64,000 nt of DNA from Pseudomaricurvus sp050633365 (lineage in GTDB: Bacteria > Pseudomonadota > Gammaproteobacteria > Pseudomonadales > Cellvibrionaceae): contig JBOEGJ010000018.1 in the NCBI GenBank assembly GCA_050633365.1, positions 1 through 64,000 on the forward strand, in the 5' to 3' direction. Shown here piece by piece: positions 42,879 to 51,808 of the stretch (its first letter is position 1; each line of letters starts with the position of its first letter). The position numbers were made by a program, and so were the translations under genes. The notes beneath the pieces are model-generated. The model saw only the letters and a list, made by a program, of their open reading frames with translations, did not search any database and was not told where the DNA came from.

Positions 42879-43526
42879 CTATTGCTTCAAATTTTTATCG
42901 GCAACAAAAGGATTGCTCTGGCGCTCTTGGCCGAAACTCGACATAGGGCCGTGGCCAGGAATGAACTGCACCTCGTCTCCCAAGGGCCAAAGCTGGGTTT
43001 GAATCGATGCGATCAGAGTCGCGTGATCGCCTTTGGGAAAATCGGTGCGACCTATCGAGCCTTGAAACAGCACATCTCCAACAATGGCGATTTGGCTGGT
43101 GCGATGAAATAGCACCACGTGCCCCGGCGTATGTCCAGGGCAATGACGAACCTCTAAGGTTTCATTGCCGACACTGATTTCATCTCCGCCATCCAACCAG
43201 CGATTAGGTTCGAAAACCTCTGCGGCCGGGAAATTCATCATCTGCGCTTGCTGAGGTAACATTTCTATCCAAAATAGATCCTCTTTGTGAGGCCCCTCAA
43301 TCGGCAGATCGTATTTCTTTGACAGTTTTGCCACCGCCCCCACATGATCTAAGTGAGCGTGTGTCACCAGTATTTTTTCCAGTGTCACGCCATGCTGTGC
43401 GACAGCCTGCTCGATTCGATCAAGATCACCGCCGGGATCGACCACCGCAGCCCTCATGGTGCTCTCACACCAGAGTAACGTGCAATTTTGCTGATAGGGG
43501 GTCACAGGGATTACTTGAAATTTCAT
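42879..43526 (-). CDS. Metallo-beta-lactamase fold hydrolase, glyoxalase II-like
   Basis: 215 residues. Zinc motif THAHLDHVG, further histidine in RHCPGHTPGHVV, VGDVLFQGSIGRTDFP and the final VQFIPGHGPMS pattern identify the YcbL/GloB-like type. It probably hydrolyses a thioester such as S-lactoylglutathione, but the substrate is not certain. The start at MKFQVIPV was preferred over a longer form. It is divergent from the alkyl sulfatase. Confidence 0.88.
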   Translation of the reverse strand: MKFQVIPVTPYQQNCTLLWCESTMRAAVVDPGGDLDRIEQAVAQHGVTLEKILVTHAHLDHVGAVAKLSKKYDLPIEGPHKEDLFWIEMLPQQAQMMNFPAAEVFEPNRWLDGGDEISVGNETLEVRHCPGHTPGHVVLFHRTSQIAIVGDVLFQGSIGRTDFPKGDHATLIASIQTQLWPLGDEVQFIPGHGPMSSFGQERQSNPFVADKNLKQ

Positions 43527-43790
43527 CTTCGGCCTCAAAATTCGGTAGAGCACTCTGTCCGTGGAATAGACTTACACCCATCTCACAGACAAAGAAAACG
43601 GCCGCTAGAATACCACAGTCGCGAGAGCCCTCGCATAGCGGCAAATGACACTTTGCTGGTCATTCTTGTCGGGAATTGCGTCAAATTGAGCATGTGGCGC
43701 GCGAATACGAGCGGGATAACTGAGCCGCCGCTATAGTTCCAATAACCGCTATTCGTGCCATAAAATAAAAACTGCCGCAGGAAATTCACA

Positions 43791-45587
43791 ATGAAACCTC
43801 CCGTACTCATCAGTGCCGCCCTTATTGCCTTTAGCCTTTGGGGATGTGAACCGCCCCAGATAGGCGATACCGGTGAAACCGCCTACCCCGTTGAGTTTTC
43901 GGCTCCCGATGAGCTAACCGAGCATGAGAAATATCTCAAAGAAGAGTTATTCCAAATCGGTGAACATCGGGTTTGGGACTACAACACGCCCAATCAAGGT
44001 TTTGGCAATGTCATCATGATCGAGGGCAACGACGGCATCATCATTGTCGACACCACCACCGCCCACGAACACGCACAAGTGGCCCACAAAGCCTTTCGAG
44101 AGATTACCGATAAACCGGTCAAGGCGATCATTTACACCCATCACCACGCCGACCACATCAACGGTGCCGGCGCATTCACCTCACGCGAGGCGGTGGCGAC
44201 CGGAGAGGTTTCAATCATTGCCTCGCAGAACTTTATGCGCGAGTTGAGCGACGAAAATCAGGCCACTGCGCCCATTATGGCAGTGCGAGCCAGTTACATG
44301 TACGGCCAACTACTAGACCCGGAAACAGACGGTCGCGACTACCATATCTCTTGTTGCGGCTATCGACTTCAAGCTGAAAGCACCAGCTACATTACTCCCA
44401 ACCGATTCATTAGAGACAGTGAAACCCTCACCATCGCCGGCATTGAATTAACCTTGTTTCAAACCGGAGGGGAGTCGGCCAGTCATCTCGCTATCTATTT
44501 ACCTGACAGCAAGATTTTGCTCTCTGGCGATGAAATACAAGGGCCCAACTACCCCAACTTACATTCTCTGCGTGGCACAAAGCCCCGCGATGCACAAAAA
44601 TGGATCGCCGCCTTAGATCGTATGCGTGATTTCGACAGTGACTATCTTGTACCCAGTCATGGCCAACCAGTCATCGGAAAAACCGAAGTCGATAAAGTAC
44701 TCACCACCTATCGCGACGCGATTCAGTTCACTCACGATCAATCGATTCGTTACATCAACAAAGGCTTTACCCCAGACGAGCTGGCTAACACCATAACTCT
44801 CCCCGAGCACTTTAATCAAAAGCCGTGGATGCAAGAGATGTATGGCACGGTTAAACACAATGTTCGCGAATATTACGTCGCCTATATCAGTTGGTGGAAC
44901 GGAGACCCTGCAGAACTAAACCCAACACCTCGAGACGAAAAGGCGCGCCGCTTAGTTGAGCTTATGGGCGGGCGAGATCGAGTCTTTTCCGAAGCAGAAA
45001 AAGCCTTCTTTGATGGAGACGAGCAATGGAGCAGTGAACTTACCGCCCTACTGGTGCGAATTGATAAAGCGGACCTGCCCGCAAGGCAACTCAAGGCCGC
45101 TGCGCTTCGCCGTATTGGTTACGCCACCAGCAATACCAATTGGCGAGGCTTTTACTTAACCAGTGCGCTAGAACTCGAAGGTAAAGTCAATCCCAAAGAG
45201 GTTCGGCAGGGCATCATGAAGTCCCTCTTTAAGCCCTCTCACATTCCAACCGATCAGCTGCTGGAGAACTTACGTTATCGTATCAACGCCGAAGAAATCG
45301 GAGATAAACGCCTCACCGTCGGCTACCACTTTAGCGATACCAAAGAGAATTTCACCCTGGAGCTACGCAATGGAATCTTGCAGATTCATCGCCGCTTACT
45401 GGATGATACTGACGTCCACATGGCTCTTGAACGCGGGACCTTAGATCGCATCTTTTTACAGCAACTCGATTACGCCGATGCCATCAGTCAAGAGCTCATT
45501 ACCGTTGAAGGCTCACTATTGTCTCTTCGCAGTTTCGGCAAAGCTATAGACCGTAACGATGGCAATCCCTATCTAAGCTTGCGCTAA
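43791..45587 (+). CDS. Lipoprotein alkyl sulfatase-like metallo-hydrolase
   Basis: 598 residues. Lipoprotein signal with lipobox LWGC (Cys19), zinc-binding H117-H-H119-A-D121-H122 in THHHADHINGAG, then a dimerization region (about 380-470: GWNGDPAEL-type WWNGDPAELNPTP) and an SCP2-like C-terminal domain (about 480-598). This is the SdsA1/BDS1 alkyl sulfatase architecture, which cleaves sulfate esters of long-chain alcohols. Membrane anchoring by a lipid is a variation. It stands alone, possibly useful for marine surfactant-like sulfate esters. Confidence 0.87.
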   Translation: MKPPVLISAALIAFSLWGCEPPQIGDTGETAYPVEFSAPDELTEHEKYLKEELFQIGEHRVWDYNTPNQGFGNVIMIEGNDGIIIVDTTTAHEHAQVAHKAFREITDKPVKAIIYTHHHADHINGAGAFTSREAVATGEVSIIASQNFMRELSDENQATAPIMAVRASYMYGQLLDPETDGRDYHISCCGYRLQAESTSYITPNRFIRDSETLTIAGIELTLFQTGGESASHLAIYLPDSKILLSGDEIQGPNYPNLHSLRGTKPRDAQKWIAALDRMRDFDSDYLVPSHGQPVIGKTEVDKVLTTYRDAIQFTHDQSIRYINKGFTPDELANTITLPEHFNQKPWMQEMYGTVKHNVREYYVAYISWWNGDPAELNPTPRDEKARRLVELMGGRDRVFSEAEKAFFDGDEQWSSELTALLVRIDKADLPARQLKAAALRRIGYATSNTNWRGFYLTSALELEGKVNPKEVRQGIMKSLFKPSHIPTDQLLENLRYRINAEEIGDKRLTVGYHFSDTKENFTLELRNGILQIHRRLLDDTDVHMALERGTLDRIFLQQLDYADAISQELITVEGSLLSLRSFGKAIDRNDGNPYLSLR

Positions 45588-45611
45588 TCCCAACTGCGCA
45601 CCTCAAAATAG

Positions 45612-45634
45612 GAGGGCGTCTCGCAGGCGCCCTC
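45612..45634. terminator. Hairpin between alkyl sulfatase and small membrane gene
   Basis: GAGGGCG and CGCCCTC form a seven-base stem with a nine-base loop. On the minus strand it is followed by TATTTT, so it may end the small membrane gene; there is no T run for the plus strand. Confidence 0.4.
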
Positions 45635-45657
45635 TAGCCGAGGGCTGTCTTCGAGGC

Positions 45658-45837
45658 TCAGCTGCCACTCCAGTAAGCGATCATTTGTATCACGATGAGC
45701 GCTGCGGCCAAGGGTAAAATCCATTTACTCATGCTGCTCACCTCCTCGTTGTCGTGAGGTTTACCAAATCGTTCCAGCAAAGGTACGGCAATGATCAAGG
45801 CGACAAAAAGCACCGCCAATATGGTCAATAACGTCAT
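45658..45837 (-). CDS. Small membrane protein, unknown
   Basis: 59 residues with two transmembrane helices (about 2-22 and 37-57) and a charged loop between (ERFGKPHDNEEVSS). The start is ATG with GGAGG 11 bases upstream. No family recognised. It faces a divergent gene encoding a Glu/Ala-rich lipoprotein. Confidence 0.6.
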   Translation of the reverse strand: MTLLTILAVLFVALIIAVPLLERFGKPHDNEEVSSMSKWILPLAAALIVIQMIAYWSGS

Positions 45838-46133
45838 TTTTGGGTTTCCTCCTATGACACTGAGTTTGAGAGCTTTCGGGTACATTTGGCACAAACTCAT
45901 CCATCTCTGGGTAGAATTGTGTCACGGTTCTATAAGACTCTGAGAACTCTATAGAATTTTACAATCAGATTACGTGGGATGCTTCCTCCCGACCAAAAAG
46001 CGCTATACACTCAGCGAGTACCAGTCGGGTCGACGTTTTTGTCACCCGCTCATGTGCATAATAATAAAGGTTCGATCCTATAATACGAACCACTTTCATC
46101 AGTGAATTTGAAGACATCAAAAAGGGACCCCCA
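45838..46133. other. Divergent intergenic region with a weak inverted repeat
   Basis: About 296 bases between the small membrane gene and the Ala/Glu-rich lipoprotein. TTCTATA (45928-45934) and TATAGAA (45950-45956) are seven-base inverted arms and could be an operator. No further gene is seen. Confidence 0.4.
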
Positions 46134-46499
46134 ATGAAAATTATCAAAACTGCCGCCTCAGTCATTTTACTATCTGGACTCGTAGCCGCTTGTAGCCAAG
46201 AAGCTGCCGAAACTAACACCGCTGCCGAAGTAGCACCTGCTGCAGTTGAAGCCACAGAATCTAAAGATATGATGCAGCAAGCTGGCGAACAGGCCGAAGC
46301 CGCAATGGACAGCGCCAAAGAAATGGCCGCTGCAGCCGAAGATAAAGCCGGTGAAGTTATGGCTGCTGCCGGTGATGAAATCGAAGCAGCCACTGAAGCC
46401 GCTAAAGAAATGGCCGCTGATATGCCTGCCTCAGGCGACGAAATGGAAGAAGAAATCGAGGCGGCTAAAGGCGCCCTCGAAGGTATGGCTAAACCGTAA
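46134..46499 (+). CDS. Ala/Glu-rich lipoprotein with helical repeats
   Basis: 121 residues, lipoprotein signal with lipobox LVAAC (Cys20), then a highly charged, Ala-, Glu- and Met-rich region made of AxEAAKEMAA-like segments (about 48-115), predicted to be one long amphipathic helix resembling LEA or Lpp-type proteins. There is no domain with known function. A strong terminator follows. It may be an outer-membrane-linked stress or spacer protein; that is inference. Confidence 0.75.
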   Translation: MKIIKTAASVILLSGLVAACSQEAAETNTAAEVAPAAVEATESKDMMQQAGEQAEAAMDSAKEMAAAAEDKAGEVMAAAGDEIEAATEAAKEMAADMPASGDEMEEEIEAAKGALEGMAKP

Positions 46500-46541
46500 T
46501 AACCGCTAAGTCTGCTAATAATTCCTCATTAGCACCATTAG

Positions 46542-46569
46542 AAAAGGGCAGCTTCGGCTGCCCTTTTTT
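46542..46569 (+). terminator. Rho-independent terminator
   Basis: Eleven-base stem AAAAGGGCAGC / GCTGCCCTTTT with a TTCG tetraloop and a T run, downstream of the Ala/Glu-rich lipoprotein. Confidence 0.9.
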
Positions 46570-46620
46570 GTCAATCCCATCGAATTCGGAGGAAAAATTA
46601 CCGCCTAGTGAGACACGGGT

Positions 46621-47805
46621 TTACTGAACATCATTTTCACGCCAGCGTTTACGAATCTTAGCCATAAACAGCGACTCATCAGGCACAAGTATAGACGCCG
46701 ACAATTCCCGTACAAAACCCTCGACGTCGGGCTTTGTCTCCAGTTCACTCTCGTAAGTCGCTCGAACCTTGATGAACTTATCTTTTTGATGAAAGAGGTA
46801 CATTTGACTAACCATGTCCGCTGCCTCTTGGTCTCGAAAACGACTGATCACTCTGGCCACTGATTGCGAGCCGTCACCGAGGTGCCACAGCTCGCGGCTA
46901 TCCGCCTCAAAAGCTAAATCATTCATCATCAATTCTTTTTCCATCAGCTCAAGATCTTTGCGGTAGTTACCGACTTCTTTTTCTAGAATATGGTCACCAG
47001 ACTCCCAGTGGATTTGACGAATGGGGTATACAAAAACGTCAACATAAGAAAATCCAAATCGATCGTGAACATAGCGAGTTTGAGCGCCTTGAAAAGGGTG
47101 ACGGTAAAGATAGAGATCATCTTTAATGAATGGGCCCACCTGCTCCGGCAACACCAGTTCTTTGCGGTAATCACTCGACTCTAAACGTCCGACCAACACC
47201 TCAGCACTAAAGATATCGTCCTGTTGAAACTTTTGTAGAAAATGAGAGGCAATGCTCTTACCTAAATCAGCGTCGGTATTTTGATCCATCGTCAACAGCG
47301 ACATCCGCTGCGTGAACGGCACCTCAAACTGATAGCGTTCAACCAGCATGCCACGCCACACCAAAGCCGCCTCAATTTTTATGATGGTAGAAATGCTCAT
47401 GGGCGCCAGCATCAAGGTCGCGCCCGACACTACGGCACTGCCAATATCTTCGCCGCTCTCATTATTATAAGTCGCCGAACTCACCAGCAATTGATATTCA
47501 CTATCTTCGTTGCGGTAGTCGACCGCCTCAAACAGTCGACTCTCGTACAGCGCATCAGCGACTGCCGACATATTTACACGATTGATGGTGCAATGGTCCA
47601 TCACCGACGCTTCAGCATATGCCTTACAAGCTCGACGAAAGTCGGTATCTGGCTGTTTATAAAACACAGAAACCGGAGGCAGCGGACTGGCCGTCTCGGT
47701 TTGATACTCCACCACTTGAAACTCGTTGGTCACGGCGCAGGCACCAAGAAAAAAACTAAGAGCAAGAATACGTAAAACAGTAATAAATCGATGATTAAAC
47801 AACAC
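46621..47805 (-). CDS. Lipoprotein of unknown family
   Basis: About 394 residues. A GTG start with AAAGGA nine bases upstream gives a lipoprotein signal of normal length (lipobox FLGAC); an ATG 15 codons earlier would make an unusually long signal and lacks a Shine-Dalgarno. The mature part is mixed alpha/beta with no motif I recognise. Two points stand out: ATYNNESGEDIGSAVVSG (about 110-127) before a hydrophobic stretch APMSISTIIKIEAALVW, and a charged C-terminal half. It could be a secretion-linked or envelope lipoprotein; function unknown. Confidence 0.65.
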   Translation of the reverse strand: MLFNHRFITVLRILALSFFLGACAVTNEFQVVEYQTETASPLPPVSVFYKQPDTDFRRACKAYAEASVMDHCTINRVNMSAVADALYESRLFEAVDYRNEDSEYQLLVSSATYNNESGEDIGSAVVSGATLMLAPMSISTIIKIEAALVWRGMLVERYQFEVPFTQRMSLLTMDQNTDADLGKSIASHFLQKFQQDDIFSAEVLVGRLESSDYRKELVLPEQVGPFIKDDLYLYRHPFQGAQTRYVHDRFGFSYVDVFVYPIRQIHWESGDHILEKEVGNYRKDLELMEKELMMNDLAFEADSRELWHLGDGSQSVARVISRFRDQEAADMVSQMYLFHQKDKFIKVRATYESELETKPDVEGFVRELSASILVPDESLFMAKIRKRWRENDVQ

Positions 47806-48053
47806 GATAACGATTCCTTTCAAAAAACCAAATAACGTAGCATTAAACAAAAAAACTAATCTTGTCGGAACAACTAGCCAACAAACAAAAGGGGAGCCTT
47901 ATGCACCTTAATAAAAAGCCCAAGGATATTTAATCACCAAAAGCGCAGCACTATGTATAGCAGTCACTGATTGAAAGCCACAACATGAAACTCATCCCTG
48001 ATCCGCCGATGTCAGGAAGACATCAGCGGCCATATAATCCTTTGAGCCTGCGC

Positions 48054-49943
48054 CTATAAAGTAATGTCGGCGAGGTTACCCTTTTGTTCCAACCACGATT
48101 TACGATCCGATGCGCGTTTTTTACCGAGCAACATGTCCATCACTTGATTGGTATCGTCACCGGGTTCGATATTCAGTTGGACCAAGCGTCGCGTATCGGG
48201 GTCCATAGTGGTCTCTCGCAACTGTAGGGGATTCATCTCGCCCAACCCTTTGAATCGCTGTACACCAATCTTACCTTTTTTCTTTTCCGCTTTGAGGCGA
48301 TCAATCACGCCTTCTTTTTCGGCCTCATCCAAGGCGTAAAAGACCTCTTTACCAACGTCGATTCGATACAGCGGCGGCATGGCCACATAGACGTGTCCGG
48401 CAGCGACCATGGGTTTGAAGTGACGAACAAAGAGCGCACAAATGAGTGTCGCAATATGCAGACCATCGGAATCCGCATCGGCCAAGATACAAACTTTGTG
48501 GTAACGCAAGTTGTCTAAATTGTCGGAGCCGGGATCGATTCCCAAGGCCACAGAGATATCGTGAATTTCTTGCGAGGCCAAAACATCTTGGCTATCGACT
48601 TCCCAGCTATTTAGAATTTTTCCACGCAACGGAAGAATGGCCTGAAACTCACGATTTCGCGCTTGTTTTGCGGAACCGCCGGCCGAGTCCCCTTCCACCA
48701 AAAAGATCTCGCCCCGCTCGGGTTCACCGGAAGAACAGTCGGCCAATTTCCCGGGTAATGCGGGGCCTTGAGTTACTTTTTTACGGGCAACCTTTTTGCT
48801 GGAACGCACACGCTTTTGCGCATTACTAATACAGAACTCAGCCAGTTTGTCGCCATCTTCGGTATGTTGATTCAACCACAAGCTAAATGAATCTTTGGCG
48901 ATACCAGAGACAAAAGCCGCCGCTTCGCGAGACGACAATCGCTCTTTGGTTTGACCAGAAAACTGAGGGTCTGCCAACTTCGACGACAAAACGTAACAAC
49001 AGTTGGCCCAAATATCATCGGGAGCTAACTTGACGCCACGAGGCAGTAAGTTACGGAATTCACAATATTCACGCAGCGCTTCTAACAAGCCGGTACGCAG
49101 ACCGTTGACGTGGGTTCCACCTTGCGCTGTGGGAATCAGGTTGACGTAACTCTCTTGAATTAATTCGCCGCCTTCCGGCAGCCATTGCACCGCCCAATCG
49201 GCCGCTTCACTTTCCCCGGCAAAAGAACCAATAAAGGGAGATGCGGGTAAGTTTTCCCAACCGTTGGTTGCTGCGGTCAAATAGTCTTTTAAGCCGTCTT
49301 CATAGTGCCATTCATCTGTGTCACCACTCTGCTCATCTTTAAAAGTGACTTTTAAACCCGGGCAGAGAACCGCTTTTGCACGCAAGACATGACGCATGCG
49401 TGAAACGGAGAATTTGTGAGAATCAAAATATTTCGGGTCGGGCATGAAACGAATACTGGTACCTGTATTTCGCTTGCCACAGGTATCAATGACTTTTAAA
49501 TCGGTAGCCTTGTCGCCATCCTTAAAGCCAATTCGATGAACTTCTCCATCACGCTTAATTGTCACTTCAAGCGCTTTCGATAGCGCGTTCACTACCGACA
49601 CACCTACGCCATGGAGACCACCGGAGAACTGATAATTATCGTTGGAGAACTTACCCCCAGCGTGCAAGGTAGAAAGAATAACCTCGACCCCCGGTTTACC
49701 TTGCTCAGGGTGGATATCCACCGGCATACCGCGGCCGTCATCAGAACAAGTGATGGACTGATCTTTATGCAAGATCACTTCAATATTCTTGGCATGCCCC
49801 GCCAAGGCCTCGTCGACACTGTTATCAATGACCTCTTGTGCCAAATGGTTTGGACGAGTGGTCTCGGTGTACATTCCGGGACGCTTTTTGACGGGATCTA
49901 AGCCCGTGAGGACTTCAATATCTTCTGCGCTGTAGTTCGCCAT
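48054..49943 (-). CDS. parE: DNA topoisomerase IV subunit B
   Basis: ATPase subunit that decatenates chromosomes together with ParC. 629 residues, close to E. coli ParE. GHKL ATPase elements: EVIDNSVDEALAGH, DDGRGMPVDIH and GGLHGVGVSVVN; the transducer lysine region QAQGG-like PTAQGGTHVNG; Toprim motif EGDSAGGSAKQARNR and DADSDGLHI. parC is not in the window. Confidence 0.97.
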   Translation of the reverse strand: MANYSAEDIEVLTGLDPVKKRPGMYTETTRPNHLAQEVIDNSVDEALAGHAKNIEVILHKDQSITCSDDGRGMPVDIHPEQGKPGVEVILSTLHAGGKFSNDNYQFSGGLHGVGVSVVNALSKALEVTIKRDGEVHRIGFKDGDKATDLKVIDTCGKRNTGTSIRFMPDPKYFDSHKFSVSRMRHVLRAKAVLCPGLKVTFKDEQSGDTDEWHYEDGLKDYLTAATNGWENLPASPFIGSFAGESEAADWAVQWLPEGGELIQESYVNLIPTAQGGTHVNGLRTGLLEALREYCEFRNLLPRGVKLAPDDIWANCCYVLSSKLADPQFSGQTKERLSSREAAAFVSGIAKDSFSLWLNQHTEDGDKLAEFCISNAQKRVRSSKKVARKKVTQGPALPGKLADCSSGEPERGEIFLVEGDSAGGSAKQARNREFQAILPLRGKILNSWEVDSQDVLASQEIHDISVALGIDPGSDNLDNLRYHKVCILADADSDGLHIATLICALFVRHFKPMVAAGHVYVAMPPLYRIDVGKEVFYALDEAEKEGVIDRLKAEKKKGKIGVQRFKGLGEMNPLQLRETTMDPDTRRLVQLNIEPGDDTNQVMDMLLGKKRASDRKSWLEQKGNLADITL

Positions 49944-50106
49944 GATGCCTTTCTAACTGCTCAAGCAAGCCTCAATACGGCTGCTTTTTGTTCATTATTG
50001 AGTGAAATGACTCGAGGAGCCTCACCGATAAAAGAGATGGCTTGTTTTAACACATATGAAGAGCGCTGGCACCTACCACAATGGCGTGAAGACCTAAATC
50101 CAATGT

Positions 50107-50913
50107 CTATTGCGAGGCTCTTTCGCGATTGGGTGTTTTGACCACAATAGCTGCCGCTTCGTCTCTCTGCATAAGGCTATTGAGGGTGTCTTGATCACAG
50201 AGCGTCAGATTAGCTCCGTCCTTTAAACGCTTAAATAGTGGCGCCAGATCCAGAGCCAACTGACGATGCTTTGCGTTCAAGTGAATATACATGGGGCCTA
50301 GAGGCTCACCGCCCGTGAGCACTATTTTTTTACGACTCAAACGATGCATTTTGACGTATTCTTCGCTAGTAATAACCAATACGTCAATGCGATCATGTTC
50401 TAGCATATCGACTCCGTTTGACAGCTTCTTGAAGTATTCTAGCGTTGAATTTGGATAATTTGAGGTCAGCAAGGCTTGTATCGCCGGAGCCCCATGGGCG
50501 ATACCGAACCCTATCGACAAGGTGGCATCGCTGAAATCACTCGATCTCTCGCCGAGCTGATAGAACAGCAAACACGCTTGGCCCAGCGGCTCTTCTATAC
50601 GAACAATATTCTCGAAACCTCGACTCAGATTGACCGCCCTGAACAAATCGCCATCCAATCGCCCATTATTAAGCTGCGCAATGAGACGTTTACCCGGATA
50701 GAATTCAAGCTGCATATCATAACCGTGAACCCTTAAAGCCTGACGAACCAGAGCTTTTGTCTCTTCGAGACCATCCGCCATAACAGCGAAGTCGTGGGCC
50801 CCAAACCGAAGCATTTTTAGCGATTGCTCAGTCGGAGGCGATACCTGAGAGTGAGCCCCAACGTTAACAATCAAAAAAATCCAACAGGCTAACTTCAAGC
50901 AATAGGGCTTCAC
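50107..50913 (-). CDS. Periplasmic solute-binding-like protein, paralog C
   Basis: 268 residues, signal peptide (about 1-22), type II periplasmic-binding-protein fold of solute-binding family 3. Shared with the next two genes is the block FYPGKRLIAQLNNGRLDGD followed by LSRGFENIVRIEEPLG. It starts at GTG two bases after the stop of paralog B. No permease or ATPase genes are linked. It is at the 3' end of the cluster, next to parE. Confidence 0.82.
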   Translation of the reverse strand: MKPYCLKLACWIFLIVNVGAHSQVSPPTEQSLKMLRFGAHDFAVMADGLEETKALVRQALRVHGYDMQLEFYPGKRLIAQLNNGRLDGDLFRAVNLSRGFENIVRIEEPLGQACLLFYQLGERSSDFSDATLSIGFGIAHGAPAIQALLTSNYPNSTLEYFKKLSNGVDMLEHDRIDVLVITSEEYVKMHRLSRKKIVLTGGEPLGPMYIHLNAKHRQLALDLAPLFKRLKDGANLTLCDQDTLNSLMQRDEAAAIVVKTPNRERASQ

Positions 50914-50915
50914 TC

Positions 50916-51689
50916 TTACATCTCGGATAACGGTGATGCGGATGATGAGGCCACATAGATCAACCCACCAGGAGGAACTTCTCTGCCTGCCTCAAAACAC
51001 ACTGGCGGCGGAAATTCTCGCTTTAGCTCACGTAAACTAGCGCTGAGCAAAGGTACCAGCTTCTCGTATTTCTGGTGTACATGAAAGTAGTTGGGCTCTA
51101 AATTAAAACGCGCGTAGAGTTGCAAGGGCCGATCACTTAAAGCTTCTAGATAATGCCGATCCAAATCATGAACGGCAATCAACTCGACCCGCTCATTTGC
51201 AAGCATCTTCAAACCTTGTGGCAACAACGAAAAGAACTCTAAGGTTACCGCAGGCCAGTTTCGCAACAGAAAACTCGAAGCCCCAGACGCACCGTGATAA
51301 GCGGCGACACTTACATTGTGCATGGCCTCCTCGACATTAAATTTCGCGCGCGCTTGCAAGTGATACACCGATCCGCAGCTACTCCCCAGAGCCTCGGGAA
51401 CCCTCAGAATCGAATCGAATCCTCGAGACAGATCCACAGAGCGAATAAGGTCGCCATCCACCTCTCCTCGATTGAGCTGTGACATAAGGCGCTTCCCAGG
51501 CACTGAAATGAGCTCAAGCTGGTAGCCGTGGCGCGCCAAAGCCATGTCAATCAGTTGAGCTTCGTAGGTTTGTTCTGGTCGATGAATAGCACTGAGCACC
51601 CCCACCCGGAAGGCATCAGAGCCAGCGTGGGACAATCCGGCCGTCAACCACCACCAGCAACACAAAAAACAACGATATCGACTTTTCAC
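50916..51689 (-). CDS. Periplasmic solute-binding-like protein, paralog B
   Basis: 257 residues, GTG start, signal peptide with an unusual Cys/Trp-rich core (FLCCWWWLTAGLSHA). It has the shared block VPGKRLMSQLNRGEVDGD and VDLSRGFDSILRVPEALGSSCG and a Ser-rich C-terminus. It overlaps no gene and is separated from paralog C by two bases, from paralog A by 119. Confidence 0.8.
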   Translation of the reverse strand: MKSRYRCFLCCWWWLTAGLSHAGSDAFRVGVLSAIHRPEQTYEAQLIDMALARHGYQLELISVPGKRLMSQLNRGEVDGDLIRSVDLSRGFDSILRVPEALGSSCGSVYHLQARAKFNVEEAMHNVSVAAYHGASGASSFLLRNWPAVTLEFFSLLPQGLKMLANERVELIAVHDLDRHYLEALSDRPLQLYARFNLEPNYFHVHQKYEKLVPLLSASLRELKREFPPPVCFEAGREVPPGGLIYVASSSASPLSEM

Positions 51690-51808
51690 GAGAATATTCC
51701 ATACTCACATCCCCCAAAGTATAGACGCCATAGACTGAGCAGTGGCGCTAGAATGCACAGGCACCTCAAAAAACAGGCGCTAATCGAGGAGGCGAACTAT
51801 CCACTGCA

